From Flavobacterium humi (GTDB lineage Bacteria; Bacteroidota; Bacteroidia; Flavobacteriales; Flavobacteriaceae), in contig NZ_SRLH01000004.1 in the NCBI RefSeq assembly GCF_004745595.1, positions 62,001 through 126,000 of the forward strand: DNA of 64,000 bases, in the 5' to 3' direction. This document shows positions 26,543-34,996 of this stretch, in pieces; position 1 is the stretch's first letter, and the number at the start of each line of letters is the position of its first letter. The notes under the pieces were generated by a model. The model saw only the letters and a list, made by a program, of their open reading frames with translations. It did not search any database and was not told the origin of the DNA. A program made the position numbers and the translations under genes.

Positions 26543-26573
26543 TAGTATAAAATTAGATTTGATTTTTCTTTGG

Positions 26574-26581
26574 CAAATATA
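26574..26581 (-). promoter_or_regulatory. -7 element for DUF6607-like gene
   Basis: CAAATATA on + reads TATATTTG on the minus strand, 31 bp before the start codon at 26542. Confidence 0.6.
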
Positions 26582-26614
26582 TTATATTTATTTAGAACAA
26601 TTAAAAATAACGTA

Positions 26615-26622
26615 TATATTTG
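26615..26622 (+). promoter_or_regulatory. -7 element for HmuR-like gene
   Basis: TATATTTG at 26615-26622, 30 bp before the start at 26653. It lies 33 bp from the divergent -7 element of the DUF6607-like gene, so one regulator bound between them could control both arms. No TTG lies at the usual -33 spacing. Confidence 0.6.
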
Positions 26623-26652
26623 CAAAAAAATTATTAAGACCCAATCTAAATA

Positions 26653-28758
26653 ATGAAGCAAAAAATACTTTCCATAGTACTTATATGTCCTTTTTCCTTA
26701 TGCCTGGCACAACAGAAACAATTGGATTCCGTTAAATCGAATGCGTTGAATGAAGTGGTGGTGACAGGCCAGTTTGAACCGCAATCTGTAAAAAAATCGG
26801 TTTTTAACGTCCGGCTGATTACCAGTAAGGATATTCAAAATTTAGCGGCTAATAATTTGTCTGATGTGTTGAACCAGTATTTGAATACTACGGTAAGGCC
26901 AAGCGGTGCCGATGGGCGCTCTACAGTATCTTTATTCGGGCTTGATTCCCAATATTTTAAAATTTTGGTAGACAATGTGCCTTTGGTCAACGAAGCCGGT
27001 TTGGGGAACAATACGGACCTGTCCCAAATCAATTTGAACGACATAGAACAGATCGAAATCGTTGAAGGTTCTATGGGCGTTACCCATGGAGCCAATGCGG
27101 TGAGCGGCATCCTGAATATCATCACTAAAAAATCATCGGTACAGAAATGGAGCATCAGCGCAACTTCCCAAGAGGAAACCGTTAAAAACGAATTCTCCTT
27201 TTTCGACCGGGGCCGGCACATACAATCTCTTAAAGTGTCGCATTCCCTTGCGGATAACTGGTTTGTCAGCATTGGTGGCAACCGGAATGATTTTCAAGGG
27301 TTTTTAGATGATAAAAAAGGGAAATACCATAAGGAGAATGACCAGGCAAGAGGCTACAGATGGCTTCCGAAGGAACAAATAAACGCTTCGGCATTAATCA
27401 GTTACCAGAAAAAACAATTCCGGGCCTTCTATAAATTCGAATACCTGGATGAAACGACAGATTTCTACAACAGTACCGTGCAATCAGGTTTCAGTGATCA
27501 GTTCGGAGGGTATCGGTACGCGGATGACAAACGGTACCTGGTGAACCGTTTTTTCCACAACTTGAATGTTGCCGGCAAGCTTTTTTCGAAAATAAATTAT
27601 ACCGCTTCCCTTTCCCACCAGAAGCAGGAACGCAATGTTGAGGATTTCAGGTATAACCTAAGCAGCAGGAAGGAAACCATGAATGTTACCGCAAAAGACC
27701 AGTCGATGGAAGTGCTGTATTCCACAGGAACGCTAAGTAATTTCTTTTCAGACAAATCGGTTGATTTACAATTAGGATATGAAACTGTGCACAACAGAGG
27801 GTTTTCCGTAGTTCAGGAAGCGAACAATACCTGGACGGCTGTGGCTGAAACGTTGGAAAACTATGATTTTTTTGCTTCTTCTGAAATCAAGGCCACTGAA
27901 AGGCTTTCCATCCGTCCCGGATTGCGTTTTTCCGTTCAATCCAAATTCAAGGAACAATATGCATCGTCACTTGGTTTGCGGTATTTATTCGATAAAGGAT
28001 TGGAACTTCGCGGATCATATGGCAATTCATTCAGGACGCCAACCTTTGAAGAACTGTATTATAAGATGGTTTTTGACAGCCATTATTTTGTAGGGAATCC
28101 AAACCTTGTCCCGGAAACCAGCACCTCCTATGAAATAAGCCTTAAAAAAGCAACCGCCCTGAGTTCGGGGTTGCAAATTTCAAATACTTTTTCAGGAAGT
28201 TTTTTAAATGTAGATGACAAAATACAAAGTGCCCTGATTGCAGTTAACCCAAGTAAATACCAATACATCAATATCAACAAGTACAACGTGTGGAATTTTT
28301 CCTCAACCAACCAATTCAAAAAAGAAAACTGGTCTTTCAATTTAGGTGCGGCCTTGATTGGTATTTCACAGAAAATAAACAACCAGGAATTTACGTCAAG
28401 CGAAAAATACCTGTATTCTTTTACTATCAACAGCAGTGTTTCTTATGCCATTTCGAAATGGGACGCTGTTGTATCTGCTTATTACAAGTACAATGGAAAG
28501 TCACAGCAATTTGTGCAAGGTGACGGAGCCTATGTCATTTCGGATATAGAAGCAAGCAACTGGCTGGATGCTTCTGTCCGTAAAAATTTCTTCAAAGGCA
28601 AACTCGAAACTACCTTGGGTGCCAGGAACTTGCTGAACGTAACCAGCATCAACCAAACCAGGACCAATGAAGGGGCAGGGCATGCCACCTCTTCACAAAT
28701 CATGCTGGCGTACGGCCGGTCCTATTTCCTTAAACTAACGTATAACCTTAATTTCTAA
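26653..28758 (+). CDS. hmuR: TonB-dependent haem receptor, HmuR-like
   Basis: A 701-residue TonB-dependent outer-membrane receptor. It has a signal peptide (about 1-20), a short TonB-box-like region (NEVVVTG, about 33-39), a plug (about 45-165) and a C-terminal 22-strand barrel ending in aromatic Leu-Thr-Tyr-Asn-Leu-Asn-Phe. Haem-receptor signatures are present: an FRAP-like box FRTP (460-463), NPNL (482-485) and an intervening His477, matching the arrangement used for haem binding in haem/haemoglobin receptors. The HmuY-like lipoprotein gene follows 12 bp later, the classic hmuR-hmuY pair though in reverse order to Porphyromonas. It imports haem across the outer membrane using TonB energy. 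Confidence 0.85.
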   Translation: MKQKILSIVLICPFSLCLAQQKQLDSVKSNALNEVVVTGQFEPQSVKKSVFNVRLITSKDIQNLAANNLSDVLNQYLNTTVRPSGADGRSTVSLFGLDSQYFKILVDNVPLVNEAGLGNNTDLSQINLNDIEQIEIVEGSMGVTHGANAVSGILNIITKKSSVQKWSISATSQEETVKNEFSFFDRGRHIQSLKVSHSLADNWFVSIGGNRNDFQGFLDDKKGKYHKENDQARGYRWLPKEQINASALISYQKKQFRAFYKFEYLDETTDFYNSTVQSGFSDQFGGYRYADDKRYLVNRFFHNLNVAGKLFSKINYTASLSHQKQERNVEDFRYNLSSRKETMNVTAKDQSMEVLYSTGTLSNFFSDKSVDLQLGYETVHNRGFSVVQEANNTWTAVAETLENYDFFASSEIKATERLSIRPGLRFSVQSKFKEQYASSLGLRYLFDKGLELRGSYGNSFRTPTFEELYYKMVFDSHYFVGNPNLVPETSTSYEISLKKATALSSGLQISNTFSGSFLNVDDKIQSALIAVNPSKYQYININKYNVWNFSSTNQFKKENWSFNLGAALIGISQKINNQEFTSSEKYLYSFTINSSVSYAISKWDAVVSAYYKYNGKSQQFVQGDGAYVISDIEASNWLDASVRKNFFKGKLETTLGARNLLNVTSINQTRTNEGAGHATSSQIMLAYGRSYFLKLTYNLNF

Positions 28759-28770
28759 ATAATAAATATC

Positions 28771-29856
28771 ATGAAAAAAACATTTTTATCCTTAACTATT
28801 GCCTTGCTGACACTAGCATCGTGTTCAAGTGATGACAATACTTCCGGTACTGAAGAAACAATTTCAAACGGGGCTACTGTAAAACCGTCTGTAGGTGGCC
28901 CAAACCAGCCTAACCAAGTATATGTAGACTTCAGCGGTCAATCTTCCACATTCATCAACAGAGGCTCTTGGGATTTCGGGTTCTCTTCAGGCTCAGAATT
29001 CAGGGTTGTCATCAACGGATCGCTAAAAATGGCAGTTAAAAAACTGGCAACTTCTGATATTACTTTGGCACAAACAGCTGATACTGATGTGGCTGTTGGC
29101 GCAGGTGAAAAAGCGTCAAGCAATGGGTATTGTGATAACCCTACAGGTGTTTTAGCTGGAGGAGGTGCAGGTATCGGAACGGCTATTGCTGAGATTTCTG
29201 CTACAGATGCCGATAATAAAGTATACTTGGTAAACCTTGGGTTTGCAGTGTCTACAACAACACCAAGTGCAGGTTCTGTAAGTATTGATGGAGCAGACAG
29301 AGGATGGAAAAAAGTAAGGATCTTACGCAACGGGAACGGTTACAAAATCCAGTACGCAGATTTGGCTTCAACGACTTACCAGGAGAAAACAATCTCCAAA
29401 GACGCGGAGTACAACTTTACATTCTTCAGCATGGCTTCCGGTGCGACAGTGGCTGTTGAGCCTAAAAAAGCAAACTGGGATATTTGTTTTACTACGTTTA
29501 CAAATTACGTTAGCATGCCTTCTGAAGTAACGTATGGCTATTCTGATTTTATCGTTTCCAATATGAAAGGCGGGACCAAAGTGTACCAGGTTTTGAATAC
29601 CGTAAGCACCTATGCTAACTTCGTTAAAGCAAGTATTGTAGAGGCAAATTTCGATGCTTCGGCTACAGACCAAAGAAAAATCGGTTCCAATTGGAGAAAC
29701 GGCGGTGGCCCAACAACTTTGCCAAGTATCAGGGATGATCGTTTTTATGTTTTGAAAGATGCAGCCGGAAACTATTACAAATTAAGGTTCCTGGCCATGA
29801 CAAACGAAGCAGGTGTAAGAGGAAACCCAACAGTAGAATACGCAATCTTAAAATAA
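28771..29856 (+). CDS. hmuY: HmuY-family haem-binding lipoprotein
   Basis: A 361-residue lipoprotein with signal MKKTFLSLTIALLTLASCSSDD (lipobox LASC, Cys18). The HmuY-type block WDFGFSSG with a following FRVVIN strand lies at about 68-84, and a second similar block WDICFTTFTNY at about 233-243, so the protein looks like a duplicated or extended HmuY fold; P. gingivalis HmuY is only about 216 residues. HmuY proteins capture haem outside the cell and pass it to HmuR. It sits 12 bp after the receptor gene and 7 bp before the DoxX-like gene, in one operon. The haem ligands cannot be assigned from sequence alone. Confidence 0.8.
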   Translation: MKKTFLSLTIALLTLASCSSDDNTSGTEETISNGATVKPSVGGPNQPNQVYVDFSGQSSTFINRGSWDFGFSSGSEFRVVINGSLKMAVKKLATSDITLAQTADTDVAVGAGEKASSNGYCDNPTGVLAGGGAGIGTAIAEISATDADNKVYLVNLGFAVSTTTPSAGSVSIDGADRGWKKVRILRNGNGYKIQYADLASTTYQEKTISKDAEYNFTFFSMASGATVAVEPKKANWDICFTTFTNYVSMPSEVTYGYSDFIVSNMKGGTKVYQVLNTVSTYANFVKASIVEANFDASATDQRKIGSNWRNGGGPTTLPSIRDDRFYVLKDAAGNYYKLRFLAMTNEAGVRGNPTVEYAILK

Positions 29857-29863
29857 TCCGGGT

Positions 29864-30328
29864 ATGAAAACAATTAAAATCCTGATCATCGTCCTGAACC
29901 TGTTCGTTGGCGGATTTATGATTTACGGCGGAATAGGGAAATTTACAAAACCGATCCCTGCGCCCAACTCGATTATAGAACAAGTCCAAAAAGGAGAAGA
30001 AGTAGCCCCGAGCACTGAAGTCCTGATGATCAAAAACTACATCTTCGGCATGAAGCAAACCAATTATTTCTGGCAGTTCTTAGGTTTTGCCGAACTATTG
30101 GCAGGCTTGTTGCTTTTCAGCCAGGTTTTGGCAAGGATAGGCGCTATCATAGCTTTACCGCTAACCATCAATATATTTTTGTTCCATTTGTTCCTGGAGT
30201 CGGAAGAATTGGGAGAACTGGGGCTAACATTCGCGCTTTTTGCAGCCAATATAGCACTCATAGGATTTACGTATAAAATATGGAAACAGCTTTTATACGA
30301 TAAGCAGGCGCTGAAACTGGCGTCATAA
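29864..30328 (+). CDS. DoxX-like inner-membrane protein
   Basis: A 154-residue protein with four hydrophobic segments (about 5-22, 70-90, 92-115, 118-138) and the DoxX-like pattern GGFMIYGGIGKFTKP followed by FWQFLGFAELLAGLLLF. DoxX-type proteins are small quinone-related or redox-related membrane proteins of varied role. It begins 7 bp after hmuY and ends the operon at a strong terminator. A function in haem uptake is possible but unproven. Confidence 0.8.
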   Translation: MKTIKILIIVLNLFVGGFMIYGGIGKFTKPIPAPNSIIEQVQKGEEVAPSTEVLMIKNYIFGMKQTNYFWQFLGFAELLAGLLLFSQVLARIGAIIALPLTINIFLFHLFLESEELGELGLTFALFAANIALIGFTYKIWKQLLYDKQALKLAS

Positions 30329-30359
30329 ATATCTCTCTAACTATTTGATTATATGAAAG

Positions 30360-30390
30360 CTGCCGGGGTTTGTTTCCCGGCAGTTTTTTT
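30360..30390 (+). terminator. Terminator of hmu operon
   Basis: Perfect 8-bp GC-rich arms ctgccggg (30360-30367) and cccggcag (30376-30383) followed by seven Ts (30384-30390). Confidence 0.9.
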
Positions 30391-30547
30391 CGTTATGGGA
30401 AATCCGTTCTTTTTGTTAAAAGTTGCCCTAACTACTTTTTTATGTCTTATTTGTAAAGTATAATTGTAGTATTAATCTTATTAAATTTATAAAATGGAAT
30501 TTTTAACTTTTCAATAATAAGAGTAATTTTTTGTTTTTTAAGGAAAG

Positions 30548-30578
30548 CCTGGAGTGATTTTTTGCTTCAGGTTTTTTT
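30548..30578 (+). terminator. Orphan terminator-like hairpin upstream of ffh
   Basis: cctggag (30548-30554) pairs with cttcagg (30565-30571) with one G-U, followed by seven Ts. It lies 158 bp beyond the hmu terminator with no gene between, so it may end a small RNA or be a relic. Confidence 0.5.
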
Positions 30579-30659
30579 GCTGTTATCAAAAATGAAGCAT
30601 GTTTGCAATAATAGAACCAGCCTTCGCATAAAATACTAAAACTTTGCACCTCACTAACT

Positions 30660-30689
30660 TTGCGGCTTTGCGACTTTATATTATCTTTG
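30660..30689 (+). promoter_or_regulatory. ffh promoter
   Basis: TATCTTTG at 30682-30689 and TTG at 30660-30662, spacer 19 bp, 24 bp before the ffh start codon. Confidence 0.75.
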
Positions 30690-30713
30690 CATCACATTTA
30701 GAAAAATAAAATT

Positions 30714-32063
30714 ATGTTCAATAATCTAAGCGATAAGCTTGATAAAGCTTTCCATATATTAAAAGGCCACGGTAAAATAACCGAAGTAAACGTTGCGGAT
30801 ACCCTTAAAGAAGTACGTCGTGCCTTGCTTGATGCCGATGTCAACTTCAAGATTGCCAAGGATTTCACCACCCGTGTAAAAGAAAAAGCAATCGGGCAGG
30901 ATGTATTGACAACCTTACAGCCGGGTCAATTGCTGGTAAAGATCGTTAAGGACGAACTGACTGAATTAATGGGGGGCGATGCAGCCGGGGTAAACCTTTC
31001 CGGGAATCCGTCGGTGATCCTGATGTCAGGTCTTCAAGGTTCCGGTAAAACGACTTTTTCCGGGAAACTGGCTAATTTCCTTCAGACAAAAAAGAACAAA
31101 AAACCATTATTGGTAGCGTGCGATATCTATCGTCCTGCAGCGATCAACCAGTTGCATGTGGTCGGAGAGCAGATTGGTGTAGAAGTATATTCGGAGCCGG
31201 AAAACAAGAACCCGGTGGAAATTGCCCAAAACGCAATCAAACACGCCAAGGCCAAAGGATATAATGTTGTCATCGTCGATACGGCCGGTCGTTTGGCTGT
31301 CGATGAGGAAATGATGACCGAAATTGCCAATGTGCATAAAGCAATCCAGCCGCAGGAAACGTTGTTCGTAGTCGATTCTATGACAGGGCAGGACGCGGTA
31401 AATACGGCCAAAGCCTTTAACGACCGTTTGAATTTTGACGGAGTGATCCTGACCAAATTGGATGGTGATACCCGTGGTGGAGCTGCAATTTCTATCAAAT
31501 CGGTAGTAGACAAGCCTATCAAGTTTATCGGTACGGGAGAAAAAATGGATGCCATCGATATTTTCTACCCTTCGCGTATGGCAGAGCGTATCCTGGGCAT
31601 GGGAGACGTGGTTTCCCTTGTGGAAAGAGCGCAGGAGCAGTACGATGAGGAAGAAGCGAGAAAGATCCAAAAGAAAATCGCCAAGAACGAATTCGGGTTT
31701 GATGATTTCTTAAGCCAGATCCAGCAAGTGAAGAAAATGGGTAACATGAAAGACCTTGTAGGAATGATCCCGGGTGCCGGGAAAGCCCTGAAAGATGTTG
31801 AAATCGAGGACGATGCGTTCAAGCATATTGAAGCCATCATCCATTCGATGACACCACAGGAAAGAAGCAAACCGTCCATTATCGATATCAAACGTAAAAA
31901 CAGGATTGCCAAAGGTTCCGGACGAAAACTCGAAGAAGTGAACCAGCTGATGAAGCAGTTTGACCAAATGAGCAAAATGATGAAAATGATGCAAGGGCCA
32001 GGAGGCAAGAACCTGATGAAAATGATGGGAGGAATGAAAGGCGGCATGCCCGGAATGAGATAA
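30714..32063 (+). CDS. ffh: Signal recognition particle protein Ffh
   Basis: A 449-residue SRP54 homologue, the GTPase that binds signal sequences on ribosomes and delivers them to FtsY. Visible are the N domain (about 1-85), the G domain with P-loop GLQGSGKTT, DTAGR and TKLDGD, and the methionine-rich M domain (about 300-449) with a very Met-rich tail (MMKMMQGPGGKNLMKMM). Length and motifs are normal. It is followed by a hairpin and then folD, 100 bp on. Confidence 0.98.
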   Translation: MFNNLSDKLDKAFHILKGHGKITEVNVADTLKEVRRALLDADVNFKIAKDFTTRVKEKAIGQDVLTTLQPGQLLVKIVKDELTELMGGDAAGVNLSGNPSVILMSGLQGSGKTTFSGKLANFLQTKKNKKPLLVACDIYRPAAINQLHVVGEQIGVEVYSEPENKNPVEIAQNAIKHAKAKGYNVVIVDTAGRLAVDEEMMTEIANVHKAIQPQETLFVVDSMTGQDAVNTAKAFNDRLNFDGVILTKLDGDTRGGAAISIKSVVDKPIKFIGTGEKMDAIDIFYPSRMAERILGMGDVVSLVERAQEQYDEEEARKIQKKIAKNEFGFDDFLSQIQQVKKMGNMKDLVGMIPGAGKALKDVEIEDDAFKHIEAIIHSMTPQERSKPSIIDIKRKNRIAKGSGRKLEEVNQLMKQFDQMSKMMKMMQGPGGKNLMKMMGGMKGGMPGMR

Positions 32064-32081
32064 GATTAGTCAAAAAAACCG

Positions 32082-32114
32082 AAAGTCTTAAAGTCGTAAT
32101 GTCTTTAAGACTTT
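32082..32114 (+). terminator. Hairpin between ffh and folD
   Basis: Perfect 12-bp arms aaagtcttaaag (32082-32093) and ctttaagacttt (32103-32114) with a 9-nt loop. The following T run is short, so it may act as a weak terminator or an RNA-processing or stability stem between the two genes. Confidence 0.6.
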
Positions 32115-32163
32115 TGCCTTTAAGGCATTACAACATAACAACTACACAACAAATATTTAAGGA

Positions 32164-33048
32164 ATGCAACTACTAGACGGAAAAAAAACATCACAAGACA
32201 TTAAAACGGAAATCACTGCCGAGGTAAACAAAATGAAGGCCAATGGCGAGAAAGTACCGCACCTTGCCGCGATCATTGTAGGTAACGACGGCGCCAGCCT
32301 TACCTATGTAGGAAGCAAAGTAAAAGCCTGCGAATTGGTTGGGTTCGAATCGACGCTGGTAAAAATGCCAAGCACCACTTCCGAAACCGAATTGCTTAAA
32401 AAAATCAAAGCACTTAACGAAAATGACGATATCGACGGATTTATAGTCCAGTTACCGTTGCCGGACCAGATTGATACACAAAAAGTCCTTATGGCTATTG
32501 ACCCAAGCAAGGATGTAGATGGTTTCCATCCGGAGAATTTCGGGAAAATGGCTTTGGATATGACTACCTTCATCCCGGCGACTCCTTTTGGGATACTGGA
32601 GCTGTTGGAGCGTTATGGTGTGGAGACCAAAGGAAAGCATACCGTGGTAATCGGAAGGAGCCACATTGTAGGCCGCCCGATGAGTATCTTAATGGGAAGA
32701 AAAGGTTTCCCGGGAAATTCAACAGTGACCCTAACGCATAGTTATACCAAGAATATTGCCCAGATTACGACTCAGGCCGATATTATCATCACGGCATTGG
32801 GAGTGCCTAATTACCTGAAAGCCGAAATGGTCAAGGACGGAGCAGTTGTCATCGATGTGGGCATCACCCGTGTGGAAGACAAATCCTTGGAAAAAGGCTA
32901 TGTTATTACCGGAGATGTTGATTTTGAGAATGTATCCAAAAAAACCTCCTTTATTACCCCTGTTCCCGGCGGAGTTGGGCCCATGACCATTGCCATGCTG
33001 CTTAAAAATACCTTATTGGCCAGAGAACAAAGACGTTTGAATAGTTAA
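32164..33048 (+). CDS. folD: Bifunctional methylenetetrahydrofolate dehydrogenase/cyclohydrolase
   Basis: A 294-residue FolD that interconverts 5,10-methylene- and 10-formyl-tetrahydrofolate in one-carbon metabolism. The family motifs are present: YVGSKVKACELVG with the catalytic Lys, QLPLP, GRSHIVGRPM for the NADP site, ADIIITALG, and the C-terminal PVPGGVGPMT. Length is normal. The GNAT gene begins 3 bp after its stop. Confidence 0.97.
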   Translation: MQLLDGKKTSQDIKTEITAEVNKMKANGEKVPHLAAIIVGNDGASLTYVGSKVKACELVGFESTLVKMPSTTSETELLKKIKALNENDDIDGFIVQLPLPDQIDTQKVLMAIDPSKDVDGFHPENFGKMALDMTTFIPATPFGILELLERYGVETKGKHTVVIGRSHIVGRPMSILMGRKGFPGNSTVTLTHSYTKNIAQITTQADIIITALGVPNYLKAEMVKDGAVVIDVGITRVEDKSLEKGYVITGDVDFENVSKKTSFITPVPGGVGPMTIAMLLKNTLLAREQRRLNS

Positions 33049-33051
33049 AAT

Positions 33052-33549
33052 ATGACAATTACAGTTGCTACAAAAGAACAATTAAGTATTGTTCAAAGGC
33101 TGGCTTATGAAATATGGCCTGATACCTACGGAAAAATCCTCTCGAAAATACAGTTGGATTTCATGCTGGATAAATTTTACAGTACCGCTTCGCTTGAAGA
33201 ACAGATGCTAGAGAAAAACCAGGTTTTTATGTTAATCGAAGACCAAGGAAAATACCTGGGCTTTTGTGCATACGAACTCAATATCGATAACAGCCAAAAA
33301 ACAAAGCTCCATAAAATTTACGTTTTACCTGAAACACAAGGCAAAGGTGTGGGCAAATTATTGCTGGAAACCGTAGAAAATGCCGCCAGAAAGGCTGGAA
33401 ATACACATTTGATCCTGAATGTAAACCGGTTCAACAATGCCCTGGAATTTTATAAGCACAAAGGTTTTACCGTTGTAGATGAAGTAAATATCGAGATCGG
33501 CCATGGCTACCTGATGGAAGATTATGTGATGGAGAAAAATTTATCCTAG
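33052..33549 (+). CDS. GNAT-family N-acetyltransferase
   Basis: A 165-residue GNAT acetyltransferase. The acetyl-CoA-binding motif is seen in LPETQGKGVGKLLLETVENAA (about 93-113; key residues Q-G-x-G-x-G), with the preceding beta strand KLHKIYV and the later ALEFYKHKGF that is typical of motif B. It follows folD with 3 bp between, so it is co-transcribed. The substrate is unknown. Confidence 0.9.
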   Translation: MTITVATKEQLSIVQRLAYEIWPDTYGKILSKIQLDFMLDKFYSTASLEEQMLEKNQVFMLIEDQGKYLGFCAYELNIDNSQKTKLHKIYVLPETQGKGVGKLLLETVENAARKAGNTHLILNVNRFNNALEFYKHKGFTVVDEVNIEIGHGYLMEDYVMEKNLS

Positions 33550-33591
33550 TTTTTCGCGTTAACTATACAAAAAATACAATTTTAAAGCCCC

Positions 33592-34389
33592 ATGACACCA
33601 GTTGCAACCATAAAATACATTTCAGATAATGTAGATGCGTTTATCGAATATTCCCCAAAACTGCTGACGGCCCTTTTTATTCTTTTTGCCGGTCATTATG
33701 CTATTAACCTTTTCAGGAGGCTGGCCAACAGGGAAGTACGAAAAAGAGAGCTGGACCTTACGCTATCCAAATTCCTGATCAATATCGGGACGTGGCTTTT
33801 GCGAGTCCTGCTTTTTGTCACTTTTATATCAAAATTAGGAATCGAAACGGCTTCTTTCGTGGCGATTATCGGAGCGGCGGGTTTAGCCATCGGATTGTCC
33901 CTTCAGGGATCGCTATCTAATTTTGCCGGCGGTATCCTGATTATTTTGTTCAAGCCTTTTGAAGTTGGAGATTCTATTGAAGTACAGGGTGTCTCGGGAA
34001 CTGTAGCCGAAATCCAGATTTTTGTGACCAAACTGACCGCTTCGAACAACCAGGTAATCTTCATTCCCAACGGGGCATTGTCTAATGGGAATATCATCAA
34101 TCATTCTTTGGAAGGTACACGCCGTGCAGATTTACCGGTTTTGATTTCCTATGATGATGACCTGAAAAAGGCAAAAGAGATTATTTTATCCATATTGAAT
34201 ACCAATGAAAAAGTACTCCAGGAACCTGCTCCGGCGGTAGATGTTACGGCCTTGACGGAAACAGGAGTACGGTTAAGCATCAAACCCTGGGCTACAAATG
34301 AAGACTATTCCAAAATGTGTGCGGAAGTCCTTGAAAATTGTAAAATAGAGTTGAATAAAGCCGGGATTGTCCTGGAGAAAAAAGTATAG
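33592..34389 (+). CDS. Small-conductance mechanosensitive channel (MscS family)
   Basis: A 265-residue MscS-type channel that opens under membrane tension to release solutes on osmotic downshock. Three transmembrane segments occupy about residues 20-125; the pore-lining TM3 with its Gly/Ala pattern (AIIGAAGLAIGLSLQGSLSNF) is clear, followed by the beta domain signature FKPFEVGDSIEVQG. It is close to the compact E. coli MscS in length. It ends 2 bp from the convergent HD-domain gene. Confidence 0.94.
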   Translation: MTPVATIKYISDNVDAFIEYSPKLLTALFILFAGHYAINLFRRLANREVRKRELDLTLSKFLINIGTWLLRVLLFVTFISKLGIETASFVAIIGAAGLAIGLSLQGSLSNFAGGILIILFKPFEVGDSIEVQGVSGTVAEIQIFVTKLTASNNQVIFIPNGALSNGNIINHSLEGTRRADLPVLISYDDDLKKAKEIILSILNTNEKVLQEPAPAVDVTALTETGVRLSIKPWATNEDYSKMCAEVLENCKIELNKAGIVLEKKV

Positions 34390-34391
34390 CC

Positions 34392-34976
34392 TTATTTTTT
34401 CAGGATTCCTTTTTCCACACTGTCATTCAAAATACCTTCTGCGTATTTCCAGATTTCGGATGAGCCCAAAGCCATGACCTTTTTCTTGTCGTGGACCGTT
34501 TGGTAAGGTACGTCGAATTCCTTCCAGGTGCCACCGTTATTGGAAGCATTCTGAAGAAGCGGCTCGAGCCTGTCCATCGTTTTGGCAAACTTAGCCTCGG
34601 CACTCTGGCCCAGTTCGAATTCTTCCCAGACGGCTATCAATTCCTGGGCTTGCTCGGTTGGCAAAATCCCGAAAATCCTTTGGGCTGCTTTGGTTTCTTC
34701 TTCAGTATTGGTGTGGTTTTTGGAAGTATCGTATAGGAATATGTCCCCGGAATCGATTTCTACAATGTCATGGATGAGAACCATCTTCAACACTTTCAAA
34801 ACATCAATCGGTTCGTTGGAGTGCCCTGCCAAAACAATGGTCATCATGGCCAGGTGCCAGCTGTGTTCCGCATCGTTTTCTTGTCTGTCGCTGTTGATGA
34901 GTTTTGTTTTCCTAAGGATGTATTTCAGTTTGTCGATTTCGGTTATAAACGCGATTTGTTTCTTTAAATCTTCCAT
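34392..34976 (-). CDS. HD-domain phosphohydrolase (YfbR/HDDC2-like)
   Basis: A 194-residue HD-domain protein. The metal-binding set is visible: His in ENDAEHSWHLA (about 38-48), the HD pair in LIHDIVEIDSGD (about 68-79), and the distal Asp in KTMDRLEPLL (about 134-143). The order matches 5'-deoxynucleotidases of the YfbR/HDDC2 group, which dephosphorylate deoxynucleoside monophosphates. It is the last gene of the SRPBCC-EVE-MarR-HD operon, 20 bp after the MarR gene. The substrate assignment is by family only. Confidence 0.85.
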   Translation of the reverse strand: MEDLKKQIAFITEIDKLKYILRKTKLINSDRQENDAEHSWHLAMMTIVLAGHSNEPIDVLKVLKMVLIHDIVEIDSGDIFLYDTSKNHTNTEEETKAAQRIFGILPTEQAQELIAVWEEFELGQSAEAKFAKTMDRLEPLLQNASNNGGTWKEFDVPYQTVHDKKKVMALGSSEIWKYAEGILNDSVEKGILKK

Positions 34977-34996
34977 TGTAAATAATAGTTAGCTTT

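Larger units (their letters stand above)
30329..30713. other. 385-bp intergenic region between hmu operon and ffh
   Basis: No coding gene is supported; the longest plus-strand start here gives a 7-residue peptide. It contains the hmu operon terminator (30360-30390), an AT-rich stretch, a second terminator-like hairpin (30548-30578) with no gene before it, and the ffh promoter (30660-30689). Confidence 0.6.

Noticed and set aside
30391..30713. SRP RNA gene beside ffh
   Set aside because: I looked for the conserved GGAA-type tetraloop hairpin and flanking pairing and did not find it.
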